DNA of 64,000 bases, from contig CACVBU010000276.1 in assembly GCA_902728285.1 (NCBI GenBank), positions 372,001-436,000 on the forward strand, given 5' to 3'. Shown in pieces: positions 38,201 to 48,808 of the stretch. Source of the stretch: Clytia hemisphaerica. Taxonomy: Eukaryota > Cnidaria > Hydrozoa > Leptothecata > Clytiidae. Within the stretch, counting starts at the first letter, position 1. The number at the start of each line of letters is the position of its first letter. The notes under the pieces are model-generated. The model saw nothing but the letters and a program-made list of their open reading frames with translations. It had not been told where the DNA came from and made no database searches. The position numbers and the translations under genes are program-made.

Positions 38201-41200
38201 TTCGATTATTTTGCTACTGCAAGAGTTGAAAGTGACGTCAAAAAATTGAAAAAGGTGGTGACGAAAAAACGTGGGTGACGTCTAGTATAGGCTACGAGAG
38301 CGCTAGATCTACTTTCCCTCGAAAACTTTTGATGATGCGATGTAGCGCCGTTAGACGTTAATTTTTAACACTGCAATGGCTTCTTTACGGGTACCAATTA
38401 AAAAAAACTTCGATCAAAGATGGCGGATATAGCTTGGTCCAGGGATATATAAAGGTCAGTGAGTGAGTCGTTCAAAGGATATATTTCTATCAAATTTTAA
38501 GTTTTAATCAAATTCTCTCTTCCCTTCAGACGAATCTGATGCATCTCAATACAAAGATCTGGCATCGGAACTCAAAATCCTCATTCATGTCGGACAACAC
38601 AAGAATATTGTTAACCTTCTTGGAGCATGTACGTTGGAAGGAAAACTTCGTGTCATTCTTGAATTCTGTTTCCATGGTAACTTACTCACTTTCTTACGTT
38701 CGAAAAGAGATAGTTATCAAGATGTTTGGGAAAAACACAAAGAAGATATGAGCGATGAATTTACAAATGTGGATATGTTGAAAATTGCACTTGATATTGC
38801 TCAAGGAATGGAATTTCTAGAATCAAGAAAGGTACGTTTATTTTTTGTTTAATGTAAACAACTATGGATGACTAATTTTTTTTGTGCTACCTATTCCTCC
38901 TGGGTAAAATGGAACTGGCTTTTCATAGAAGAGGCCCCCCAGCGGACCCTCATTTCACGCAATCGTGCAAATTTTCCTCGAGTTTCACGCAATAACCCTA
39001 TTTTTCAGAAAATCGGAAAATTGGGAAAACTGCACATAATCAGTGGAAAAAAGGGAAAATTTACGTAATCACGCACAAAATAGCCCAGATTCACGCATTC
39101 ACGCAATCAAAAAGTAGATTTTCACGTTCACGCAAGTTTCATCATTTCATCAATTCACGCATTTCTATTTCAATTTTCACGCATTCACGCAACCGAAAAT
39201 GCCTATTCACACATTCACGCAAACCGCTGGGAGGCCATATAACAAATTGAAAACTGCCATTTGCTCTAGCAGCATTTTGACCTCATTTGAGCCCTTAAAT
39301 CAGTGGCTAATGTTACACCGATTTAAAATGACGGTGCACTTAGCTGCTATGAAGGTTCGGTAGAGATCCCTCTAAAATTATTTTGCTCGATTATTTCACA
39401 TTCATTACAGTGTGTCCACCGGGACTTGGCAGCGCGCAATGTATTGGTTAGCGTTGATTTCACCATGAAGATTGGAGATTTTGGTTTAGCACGTGACCTG
39501 ATCAATGATGAATTCTATTTGAAACAAACATCTGGACTTGTGCCCATCAAATGGATGCCACCTGAAGCCATCAAAGATAAAATCTACAATTCCTTGACTG
39601 ACGTGTAAGTTATTATAATAAAAGTCTCATGCACTTCAGCAGAACATTTTGAATGGACTTCTTTCAGTGAATATCTCTGATAGTTCTTGCCAATCTTTAT
39701 TGCTCACAATTACACAATTGAGATTCCAAAATGCGAAAATAACATTTGTAATATAATATTGCCCTGAGTGACTGAAAAATAGTTCATGAGACAGTATGGA
39801 GAAAAGATCGCCGTGGATTTTCGTATTGCTTTATTTGTTTACCCGAAGGTAGAAATTGGCGCCACTCCTTCTCTTAGATATCTCCACTTACCCTTGATTC
39901 GTTTCATCTAGTTGCCGAGCATCAAACAGAGGAGCATCAAGAACCATTTTGGGAATCTTTGATATGACCCGGCCAGAGGTCGGAACACCACCTTCCACAC
40001 TGTAGCTACCTTCATGATACGGCCGCTTTTTTATGTAATACAATTAATACTAATGCAATTCTTTTTTTCTAGATGGTCATATGGAATTGTTCTTTGGGAA
40101 ATTTATTCTCTCGGTGGTTCACCATACCCTGGTCTACCAGCTGAAAACCTGATGAAGTTTTTGGATAGTGAAAGACGAATGGAATGTCCTGACCATTGTC
40201 CAATCAGTGTGTATAAAGTGATGTTAAAATGCTGGTCCAAAGTTCCTTTCAATCGTCCTTCCTTTAAAGAAATTAAAGAAGAATTATCTTCAATAATGCA
40301 AGAAAACTCTCCAAATGTAAGTTTACAAACTTTATTGTACTGAATGAACAGTTGACCAGCAAAAACCTTCTTCAAAAATTAACATATAACCATTACGACC
40401 AACGTCGCTTTTGCTTCTATTTTCAAGCAAAAAGCAAGGTGGGTTTGATTATTTTGGTTGGACAACCAGGTCATGTCATCACATTCACCATATTCCTTTA
40501 GAGCAGAGTGTGGTGATCTGTTATGAGATTAGTAGCAGTAGGAACTTAAATAAGTATATTTTATTATCTGTAGTATGCTTCACAATATATTGATCTGACG
40601 CCGAACGATTTCGAAGATGGAAACGTCCGCCAATCACGTCTCTACCTTGAAGCTACGGATGGAGATCAAGAACAGTATAGTGACCAACATTCAAACGAAG
40701 ATGAGCATTCATACAAACGACCGCTACTGGATAGTGGTGCTCTAAATGGAAGGTAATTATCTTCTTGTTTCATATGGCTCTAAATATTATAAATAAAATC
40801 AAAACATTTGCATTGAACTTACTCTGTACCATCTCACGATTATCGTAGCGTAGTGACATCCTCTACGGCAATGAATTTTGAAATTAGCCGTAGATATCGG
40901 GTTTGTGTACAGACAACGTCGAAAAGAACGTCTTTGATTTCAATGAACCTTGAGAGTTCATTCATTCTTTTTGGACCTACCTCGGAGGTCCTATAAATTA
41001 ACCGATGTCCGTTCGTCCGTCTGTTACCAACTTTTCTCAGGATTGGCTCATTAGTTTTTTCTGATTTTTGGCACAATGATGTAAAATGATAATACCTAAA
41101 AAGTGCCGGAAATATGCCGGAAATCGCCGTTTTTCTGGATTTTCATTGGGCTTTTTCCTTATAATTAGTTGTTTTTTCATTCAAAAACATTATTAATAGC

Positions 41201-41582
41201 AATGCCCACCATCAAGCATGTTTTAATTTTCAATAAAATTGATTTTTGAAGCCGGAACTATTGACTGACTGATTTTTTTCATTTTTCTTCTCGTATTGCT
41301 ATCTAACTTTCATCATCAGGTAGGCCCATTCAGCATGTTGCTTGTTTCTCCTTAATTGGCTTGTCTTAATAGGGTGTTAGAGATATTCAAATCTGTTATG
41401 ATGGGAAAATAATTCGACTTAATTGAACTTAATGTTATCTTTTCATTTTCAGTGCACCAAACAATCGAAGAAGCAATGGTTTTCAACCGGCACACATACC
41501 ATTATTAGATTCATCGAATGGGGTTGATTATTTGAACGGTGATACGCCATACGATGATAATCTAAGAGAGACTCATTTATAA
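29207..41582 (+). CDS. RTK-C: VEGFR/PDGFR-like receptor tyrosine kinase, 7 Ig domains
   Basis: Third paralogue, 1236 aa predicted. Exons: 29207-29267, 29498-29812, 30283-30603, 30828-30966, 31224-31351, 31801-31991, 32207-32330, 32820-33125, 33310-33642, 34252-34533, 34958-35118, 35221-35371, 35675-35824, 38530-38831, 39411-39604, 40073-40316, 40574-40752, 41453-41582. Phases close. Exon 1 gives a short signal peptide ([17 protein letters not shown]). Exon 2 is Ig1, exon 3 Ig2, exons 4-5 Ig3 (split only in this paralogue), exons 6-7 Ig4, exons 8, 9 and 10 Ig5, Ig6 and Ig7. Exon 11 is the membrane helix, 12-16 the kinase, 17-18 the tail. Intron 13 (2.7 kb) hosts an antisense GPCR gene. The kinase differs from A and B at several usually fixed sites. 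Confidence 0.9.
30011..30181. mobile_element. Probable MITE in RTK-C intron 2
   Basis: The left end ACTAGATAGAGCTACTCCGT and the right end ACAGAGTAGCTCTAGTT are imperfect inverted copies about 170 bp apart. Non-coding interior, GC-richer than the surrounding intron. Confidence 0.5.
31370..31565. repeat. Three degenerate tandem copies (~80 bp) in RTK-C intron 5
   Basis: Three related blocks share a pattern of TTAGGNAAAT-type start, GGGTACNGGA-type middle and a CTG(GG)TA(GG)-type end. They begin near 31370, 31445 and 31525. Similarity is moderate and judged by eye. Confidence 0.4.
33951..34179. mobile_element. TTAA-flanked MITE in RTK-C intron 9
   Basis: Terminal inverted repeats TTTAAAGGGACATAACAGTA (33951-33970) and TACTGTAATGTCCCTTTAAA (34160-34179) match at 19 of 20 positions. 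Each end has TTAA, the target duplication used by piggyBac- and Kolobok-type elements. About 229 bp, no coding capacity. Confidence 0.75.
36084..37113 (-). CDS. Class A GPCR, last coding exon, nested antisense in RTK-C intron 13
   Basis: Seven hydrophobic segments and class A landmarks are visible: GN in helix 1 (FGNCWILL), the helix 2 region LVFTDMCIS, Cys before helix 3, EKY in place of DRY after helix 3, CWLPFF in helix 6, and NPILY in helix 7. There is no lysine at the opsin retinal site, so it is not a functional opsin. The open frame continues upstream of the first hydrophobic segment without an ATG to 37113. There, on the minus strand, a pyrimidine tract ending TTAG forms a clear splice acceptor. 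So at least one 5' exon, not identified, must supply the start. The frame ends with a stop at 36084. The ligand is unknown. Entirely within an intron of RTK-C, opposite strand. Confidence 0.8.
37141..37275. repeat. Dispersed repeat rich in TTCGAATTATAGAAG, copy 1
   Basis: Contains repeated motifs of the kind TTCGAATTAC/TAGAAG and TTCGAA. The same pattern, including GAATTATAGAAGTTCGAA, recurs at about 54000-54145. Non-coding. Confidence 0.5.
37966..38456. mobile_element. Inverted-repeat element in RTK-C intron 13
   Basis: The left end contains ACCTTTATATACCCTAGACC and then CTTTGATCGGAG followed by a T run and AAAGTGGTACCCT. The right end shows the same blocks in reverse complement (GGGTACC, CTTCGATCAAAG, TGGTCCAGGGATATATAAAGGT). 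About 490 bp with imperfect ~80-bp inverted ends. A related element at about 56660-58095 was later broken by a foldback transposon. Confidence 0.65.
38933..39236. mobile_element. MITE with internal ATTCACGCA repeats in RTK-C intron 14
   Basis: Ends are inverted: GGCCCCCCAGCGG and CCGCTGGGAGGCC (one mismatch). The interior consists largely of irregular copies of ATTCACGCA. A related block with ATTCACGTATTCACG and a C run lies at 51587-51740. Non-coding. Confidence 0.7.
40574..41582 (+). other. RTK-C cytoplasmic tail, possible PDZ ligand at C-terminus
   Basis: Two exons joined in phase 2. The tail contains YIDL, YLEA, YLNG and YDDN tyrosine sites and ends in ETHL, which fits the class I PDZ-ligand pattern (S/T-x-hydrophobic). 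A/B do not end this way. All three tails share a basic-Pro-Leu-Leu motif (KPLL, RPLL, RPLL). Confidence 0.65.
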
Positions 41583-41759
41583 TGAATATTTCAATGGGAA
41601 TATGAACAATTTTAGGGCAAAAAGATTCATAGTGAAAGAGGGATGGCTAGGGAGGATGAGGCTTTACCTATTATTGAACATAGTGAACATTTTTTTTCAC
41701 TCTCATATTTTACTCTTCCATTCTCGTCCATTCCATCCCCGAGGATTATCGAAAATAAA
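41583..41759 (+). other. RTK-C 3' UTR with polyadenylation signal
   Basis: Short 3' UTR. AATAAA at 41754-41759. Confidence 0.6.
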
Positions 41760-43457
41760 CTGTGAATTTGATAGCAAAAACTAAACCCTGTCTCATTTAA
41801 ATGGTTGGCATTTAGGAGCCACAGAAATCAGTTGCATTTTAGGTCGACCAAATCTGGAAAAGCAAGCTAAGGGGATCCAAAATTAGTAATCAGAGGCGCC
41901 CATCCTGCCACCACGCTATCGACAGAAATACCTATATTTGGATGACAACTTTCTTACGTGTAAAGTTCTTTGTTTTAATTAATTGTTATCTTCAAAAGCA
42001 AGATTGTATATATAGTTTTTATATGGTCAATTTTATAAATATAGTATTTATTTTTACGAATTTCGAAATGAAATTAGTCAACTGCATGCCATCTTTTCGA
42101 TAAGATTCTTTTATATGGTTTCATTAAAAGGGTATGATTCTAACACGCCGGGTGTGCTGAACTTAACGACGGGGACGTGCCACTGGAGCTCGAAAAAGGA
42201 AGGAACCCTATCAGTAAACCGAATGCTCTACCTTTCCACTATACTTGCCAATTTGAAGGTTTTTTAAATCTGATAAAGGGGAACTCTGACTATTATGCAT
42301 CCCTGTACTCCAGTTTTAAATTGTTATTATTTATTATGAAGCTGTAAATGGTAGAGTTTTCTCCCAACTATGAAAATGATGGGTTAATCTAGCACTTTCT
42401 TATTGTTCACGCAGCCTATTTTTCGAAATTTGGTGATATACCTTATCGGCCAAAACTTAGTCGGCCTTAATTTTAGTCGGCCTTAATTTTAGTCGGCCTT
42501 AATCATTAGTGGGCCCAAATTTTAGTGGGGCCAAATTTTTAGTCGGCCCTAATTTTAGTCACCAAGCCAAAGTTTAGTCACTTAGGGCCGACTAAGTTTT
42601 GGCCGATAAGGTATCTTACTTTCGTATGTTTTTTGGGATTTACCTCCTTCCAAAAGAATTTAAAGAATTTTCTGTGCTGGTATTTAAATCCGCTTAGAAA
42701 TCACTAAGACACTATTTGAATCAATCCCAAACTTAAACTTCCTTGATTAGAAAATGCTCGTCTGTACAGTAATGTAGTTGTTGATTACAGTTGGCAAACA
42801 AATTTTAATCAGATTTTAACATAAATTGGTTCTGTTATTCCTTAATCATCATTATCAGCTATTTTTTATTCGAACTAATTTATATAAGAAAGTGAGCCTC
42901 GATTCTAGCCAAAAGCTAATATCCAACAAAATAGTATGATGTCTGAAATGAAATGCAAAGTGGTATTCGGATGGTTTGAGATCATCCTCATTTTCGGGCT
43001 TATTATTTCCAAACGAGTTATGAGAAAGAAATCTCTAGTTGCCCTTAGTTGCGGTTGCCATAGTCTGCCGACCTTTCTCTGTTTTCTGGTTCTTATAAAA
43101 TAAAGTTCTCATCTATAATCACTTCATTTAAAATCTTTCATTTTGTCTACTTGAGACTTAAGAAAAAACCTCCGTCAGCAATAAAATCATATAATGATGT
43201 AATTTCAAGCCAATAGATATCGACCTAATGAAGTTTTTGACCAATAGGAGATGAGGGAGTGGGGGTTTCTACGAAATAAATCATTATTTGAACATTTTGC
43301 AAAAGTTTAGCTTTCCTCCTTATTCAAAAGCTGTAAATAAACATCCTTAGTAAATTTTCTCAGTCAAGCTCAAGATTCGACGACAAGAGAAATTCATCTT
43401 GGTAGGTAAACTATACATTGATTTATTTCCTGACAAAAATCAAGCCTTGAAAACAAG
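41760..43457. other. Intergenic region, one MITE
   Basis: AT-rich spacer between RTK-C and the DUF4430 gene. The only structured piece is the MITE at 42438-42614. No gene is visible. Confidence 0.5.
42438..42614. mobile_element. 177-bp MITE with internal TTAGTCGGCC repeats
   Basis: Perfect terminal inverted repeats ATACCTTATCGGCC and GGCCGATAAGGTAT, extending inward as AAAACTTAGTCGGCC against GGGCCGACTAAGTTTT. Between them are several tandem copies of TTTTAGTCGGCCTTAA with drifting sequence. Non-coding. Confidence 0.85.
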
Positions 43458-46400
43458 ATGTCGAGAATGGGTGTTATTGTTTTAGCAATCACTTTGGTTT
43501 TGTTTGCAGCTTCAAATGTGGAGAGCAAGGTAAGAAATCATTTTCATCCTTTAAAAGGCTTCCCTTGCCACCCCATTGTAAATTCTTACAAACTGGTTCA
43601 TTTTTCATCCCACAAAACACTTTAATACCGTTAATTCCCGTTATAAACAAAGAGAAATGAATCCGTAGGGGTGGTCATAGAGGTATAAAGAAACAGGAGA
43701 AGTATGCTATTGTAACCATGCTCGCCCTACGATTAAAAAAATTACGAGGTATGCATGCTCATAATCTCATATATCGTGCATTTTTAATGAGCTCTTTTGT
43801 TGATAGGTGTGGAAATAAGATGAGACGAGATCCATTGTTTCTGACATTGGTGTAAGAAAATATTTGGATTAAAAAAGGCCTGTAAACTTTGCAATCCTTC
43901 ATCAAATGACAAGATTTTTCGATCAACATTTTCTTCAAGGTGAACTCTATTGCTTAATACTTTCCTCCAAAATTCTCCAGCGACTTTTTGTCTACAAATT
44001 GGGTCTGAAATTGTGTGTGCTTATAAAGAACTTTTAATTTTCTGGCTGGAGAAAACATCTTTTCAAAACAAAATTTAATGGATGACAAAATTGAACGCAA
44101 ACTTATTTCGTGGAGCTAAATTTTATTTTATTATCGTATATTAGGAGGCTAGAAATCTTCGATGTTGATAGTAAGAATGTTCAGAGAAAACTTGAGTTCT
44201 ACTAAAAAGTCGTATTTCATCGGGCGAGCCTAGAATTTCTTTTGATTTATTACATAAAAGAAATCAAAAGACTTTAACGACCAATTACCGACAAATTCAT
44301 CTCCTGTCTTTCTTTATACCTCCATGGGGTGGTACAGTCACTTTCGTTCGATGTTGTGGACGGCGAAATATGAAATTTGTCGTTCTTTTTTGTCGTTCTT
44401 TTTGTCTATTTTTAGTAATGCAGGATTTGTTAGATAGATCCCCTCTCATATACGTCTCACTTGAAATGTTCTAATTTAGCCAAACTCCAGTAGAGTTTTC
44501 TATTCTCAACTTCAGTTGAGTTAGAATCTGAGAATGTGTGTGTGTGTGTATGTCCCAAAACTTTGGGGCAGCCTGGAGACTTCAAAAATTGTTCGATTTG
44601 GCTGAAATTTGGCACACTTGTTCCTTGGGTGAATATCTGGGGGTGTTTTTTTCATTTTTCAAAATTTTTGATTTTTGGGGCCTGGGGACGAGTTTTCGCC
44701 AAAATGAGGCTAAAACTTTGGGGCAGCCTGGAGACTTCAAAAATTGTTCGATTTGGCTGAAATTTTGCACACTTGTTTCTTGGGTGAATATCTGGGGGAT
44801 TTTTTTCATTTTTCAAAAATTTTGATTTTTGGGGCCTGGGGACGAGTTTTTCGCCAAAACGAGGCTAAAATTTTGGGGCAGCCTGGAGACTTTAAAAATT
44901 GTTCGATCTGGCTGAAATTTTGCACACTTGTTCCTTGGGTGAATATCTGGGGGTGTTTTTTTCATTTTTTGAAAATTTTGATTTTTGGGGCCTGGGGACG
45001 AATTTTTCGCCAAAACGAGGCTAAAACTTTGGTGCAGCCTGGAGACTTCAAAAATTGTTCGATTTGGCTAAAATTTTGCACACTTGTTCCTTGGGTGAAT
45101 ATCTGGGGGTGCCTTTTGCATTTTTCAAAAATTTAGATTTTTGGGGCCTGGGGACGAGTTTTTTGCCAAAACGAGGCTAAAGCTTTGAAGCAGCCTACAG
45201 GCCTCCAAAATGGTTGGATTTGGTTGAAATTTGGCACACTTGTTCATTGGGTAAATATCTGGGGGTCTACAATTGGGCCTATGAATAATTTGAAGCCACT
45301 GAAGTTGAGCCCAGTGCGTTGCGCACGTTCGACTATTTCCATGGTAAAGGTGAAATACCCCTATCAAAACAAAATGACATTATTAGATCGGGGCAAGCTG
45401 GAGTTTTTACAAGCTCTTATTTGATTTGGTTGGTCGTTAAGATGTAATAAAAGAATCTTATTAATTTTTCTAAAGAACGCGTCATCGTTATCACTTTAAA
45501 TGACCAATTAGTGAAGTATCTTGTAAAAACTCCAGCTCATCCCATTAGATCAATACGACTTTTTTCAAATGTTCACTCGTAATTTGGTATTGTTCACCGC
45601 TATTTTATTACGTTACGTACAGATACTGTACCTGTATACTACAACAATCTGAAAAAGGACCTCATGTAGATTTCCCCTGATTTTCCAATCAGTCAGAGCA
45701 CTAATTGTACAGTAACTTAAGATTTAACCAACCAGGTCTGTTGGAAGGATTAGTACACGTTTTTTTAATAAGAAAAAATTATAAGAACAAAAAGGCCCCG
45801 ATGGCAAAAAGATCAATAACAAGTTAATAACATTTTAAGGCTTTGCGAACTTTAAAACACCCGATTTCTTAGGAAAATGGGCAAAAATACTCACAGCATG
45901 GTGAAAATATGAACATGTTAAGAACATTTTTAGGCTTTTGGGTGTCTAGCGCGAAAAATAGTCCCGCGAAATGCAATTTTCACTAAAAATCCTCAAAAAC
46001 CTCAAGAAAACATGAATTAGAAATATAAAAGATTTTCGGCAAAAAATGGGTGTCAACCACAAAAATTAGTTCCCTTAAGGTATTGGTTCGGTCAAACAAA
46101 AAATAAATATCTATCTTACTTAACTGTCTTGTTCTGCTACCTTCTGCTGTTACTAAATCTTTGAAGACCTGCACTTGGCAATAAGCTAGAAATGATGAAT
46201 GGGAAAGCTCAACTTTATTTGTATTTACACTTAGAAAATCTCAGCCACACTCCAAGTGAAGTTTGAAGCCATCAACAAAACAGATCCAGCTCCATTACAC
46301 TTTATATTTGATGATTGGTATTACGCTATCAATGCATTCAAACTTGGAAACACAAACACAACACCATGTTACAACTTCGAATACACAACAAGCGATTTTG

Positions 46401-47390
46401 GAGCTTTTATCACTGAAGTTTGTGGCGTGAAAAACAACTTCACAGCCGGTTTGAATTGGATGTTTTTGGTGAATGGAATAGAAGCACCAGTTGGAGTTTC
46501 TTGTCTCAAAGTTCAAGACAATGATAATTTGACATTGGTTTATAAACATGTACAACATAAGCCACAACCACCTTCGAAAGTAAGTTTAATTGATGCCATG
46601 TGTTAATTTTTAAAAACTTTTGTCCGAATCTACATAGTGAAAGTGCTTCGCCTAACTTTTAAGAACAGGGTTCAAATTAACAAAATAGATTGGTCATCTT
46701 CCTTCTTCGGTTATCTATTTTTAAAACAAAGTTTATTTTTGTCACAAGTAATGCCATTCAATTTGCCTCAATGATTGAGATACTGATAATGAATGAGAAT
46801 TACAAACCGAAAGTCTGCCAGACAGTAGAAATATTGGAGAAAGAATAACCATGATTTATTGATTCTATAATGGATATTTTTTTGGCATTCTATGATGCCT
46901 ATTGATAAAAAGTATTTTGAATATTAATTTTCGCAATGCTTCCAATAAATTCCTAAAGCTAAAAGTTTTCACCGATTTCTAGAAAGTCTCAGCCACACTT
47001 CGAGTGCAGTTTGAAGCAATCGACAAACCAGACCCAGCTCCATTAAATGTCACATTTGATGATTGGTATTACGCTATCAATGCATTCAAACTTGGTAACA
47101 CAAACACAACACCATGTTACAACTTCGAATACACCACGGGAGATTTTGGAGCTTTTGTTACTGAAGTTTGTGACGTGAAAAACAACCAATCTGAAAATCT
47201 ATACTGGATGTTTGACATCAATGGAAAGCAATCTCCAGTCGGAATATCTTGTTACCAAGTGCAGGAGAATGATAACTTGACATTAGTCTACAAGGACACG
47301 TCAACAAAACCTAAACCGTCATCAGCTGTTGGTCTTTCGGCTATCTATGAACTTCTTGTCCCTTCGATACTTTTAATGTTTCTCTATTAA
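43458..47390 (+). CDS. Secreted, probably GPI-anchored protein with two DUF4430 (transcobalamin-C-like) domains
   Basis: Three coding exons, all phase 0: 43458-43529, 46235-46579, 46983-47390; 274 aa if all are joined. Exon 1 is a complete signal peptide (MSRMGVIVLAITLVLFAAS). Exons 2 and 3 each encode one copy of a ~110-aa domain with conserved cysteines (TPCYNFEY, TEVCxVKNN, SC) and the pattern YWMFDINGKQSPVG...ENDNLTLVYK. This is the pattern of DUF4430, the beta domain that caps cobalamin in transcobalamin and intrinsic factor. The larger helical domain of those carriers is absent. The protein ends in SSAVGLS then a hydrophobic run to the stop, typical of a GPI-anchor signal. The exons could be used together or as alternatives. 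Cobalamin binding is inference; DUF4430 also occurs in proteins of other function. Confidence 0.8.
44557..45275. repeat. 155-bp tandem repeat, about 4.6 copies, in DUF4430 gene intron 1
   Basis: Units start at 44557, 44712, 44867, 45023 and 45179 (spacing 155-156 bp). Each runs from AAAACTTTGGGGCAGCCTGG through TTGTTCGATTTGGCTGAAAT and GGGTGAATATCTGGGGG to TTTTTGGGGCCTGGGGACGA. The last unit is partial and diverged. A GT microsatellite precedes the array. Long open frames across it exist only because the unit happens to lack stops. Confidence 0.9.
45382..45555. mobile_element. MITE in DUF4430 gene intron 1
   Basis: The left arm ATTAGATCGGGGCAAGCTGG with GTTTTTACAAG matches the right arm CTTGTAAAAACTCCAGCTCATCCCATTAGATC in reverse complement. 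Inner parts (GGTCGTTAA, TAAATGACC) also pair. Non-coding, about 170 bp. Confidence 0.65.
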
Positions 47391-48167
47391 TTGTGATAGC
47401 TGGAATCATTAAGATAGAAAAGAGGGAAGGAAAATTTCAAATTTCAAATTATTATAAAGTACAGCTTTTGTTAATCTAAATACTACTAACCCTACTGGCC
47501 AATGAGATTCAGCCGAATAACAGAGCAAATCTTCAACCCTTCCCACGCAAGAGAAAGTTATGTCTTAAAATTTACGCCGGGACTCGGACGACGGATTGAA
47601 TCTAGTGTTTCTTTTGTTTTCGCATGCTACGTTTTTCGTAATCTGGCAATAAATTTTACTTTCAATCCGGCTTTGTAAAAATCACATGGGCCGCGCAACA
47701 TCCTAGATTCTACTTTATCGGCTATATCCTTTTGCTACCGACATTGAAAATCATGTTTTAATAGAATGTAATAGAATATTATTTGAGATAATTGAAAAAC
47801 ATTGTGTAAATTTAACTAGAGATGCTCGTGATTTATTTTTTTGATAAAGCCTATTTACTTTGTAGTAGTTTTATATCGTAGCTAATTTGTTATACTTTAA
47901 AACCTTATTTTGTAAAGCCTTTATGATAATTCAACCTCTAAAATTATGAAGAATCCGCCTAAAGACTTATCGATTCACTCTAAAGCAATATTCAAAAATC
48001 AAACCCGGGGAATAAAAATAAACTAAGACTTTCATCTCTATTGCTAAACTGACAGAACTCCGATCTTCGCTTGTATTGTCAATACATTTTGAGACTCTCA
48101 ATGGATTCCTGAGCTTTACAAGGTTTAAAGATTCCCAGCCATTTAAACAGGACCTTTTCCATCCCCA
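47391..48167. other. Intergenic region downstream of the DUF4430 gene
   Basis: AT-rich sequence without a gene. No clear AATAAA close to the stop was found; the first is near 47649-47655 in reduced form (GCAATAAATT). Confidence 0.4.
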
Positions 48168-48205
48168 TTAGCCTTTATCTGGTGTACTGTCTACCAAATA
48201 CTATA

Positions 48206-48808
48206 CAGTGCCGTAGCAACTGGGGGGCAAGGGGGGGGGGCTATACCCCCCTAATAATTTTTTCAAAAATGGTTATTTTGCAAAATGCAAAGTTTTTCTT
48301 TTTTAATTTGTCACAATTGTCTTTTATGTGCATGTTTTGAGTGTATTATTAAGCAATCTAAAAAATTTCCCCCCTCGGGCCAAACCATGGTTGGCCCTCG
48401 CGGTGTCACTAAACTTCAGCCCCCGGGGGGGGGGTCCTTAGGCAAAAATAGGTGCTGGGTATGTGCGGACGGTAAGGGGCAGGTTTTTCACCTTTCAAAG
48501 TCTCTCTAAGGGTTACAAAAATCAGGAAATTTCAAAGTAGTCTCTCTAAGGGTGGGAAAAATCACGATTTTTAGAAAAAAAATTTGATTTTGAGAGAAAA
48601 AATTACAAAAAAGTCCCACTAAGGGTAGGAAATTTTTGAAAATCAGAGAAAATTTTTCGAAAAAGTCTCTCTAAGGGTCACTTTTTCACTAAAATTTGGT
48701 CTCTCTAAGGGTCGGTTTTCGGAGGTCCCGTCCGCACATACCCCTCATTCACCAACCCTAGTACCCCCCGGGCAGCCCCCCAATATGAAGATGCTTCCTA
48801 CGGCACTG
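48206..48808. mobile_element. hAT-like non-autonomous element, 603 bp
   Basis: Terminal inverted repeats CAGTGCCGTAG and CTACGGCACTG, with flanking direct repeats CTATA (48201-48205 and 48809-48813). CAGTG...CACTG ends are typical of hAT elements, though hAT usually duplicates 8 bp (some clades 5-6 bp). No transposase is encoded. It contains a second element at 48425-48772. Confidence 0.7.
48425..48772. mobile_element. G/C-run-ended element (TAAGGGT-repeat family), copy 1
   Basis: Begins with a G run then TCCTTAGG and ends CCCTAGTACCCCCCGGG. Flanked by an 8-bp duplication CAGCCCCC at 48417-48424 and 48773-48780. The interior holds irregular copies of AAGTCTCTCTAAGGGT. Relatives lie at 58548-58829 and 57175-57360. 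Confidence 0.72.

Larger units (their letters stand above)
35221..40316 (+). other. RTK-C tyrosine kinase domain exons
   Basis: Catalytic residues are present: GKGAFG glycine loop, [12 protein letters not shown] and DFG (in KIGDFG). Departures from the usual pattern are visible: the activation loop reads DLINDEFY, so the first of the two activation tyrosines is lost; the APE motif reads WMPPEA; and SDVW is TDVW. The Lys/Arg-rich N-lobe insert (exon 35675-35824) is present as in the paralogues. The domain should still bind ATP; altered activation control is inference. Confidence 0.9.

Noticed and set aside
38933..39236. CRISPR-like array because of repeated ATTCACGCA
   Set aside because: Eukaryotic context, irregular spacing, short degenerate units and inverted ends; it is a MITE.
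44536..45136. Overlapping open frames of 75-130 codons on both strands
   Set aside because: They run through the 155-bp tandem array, which happens to lack stops; periodic repeats explain them.
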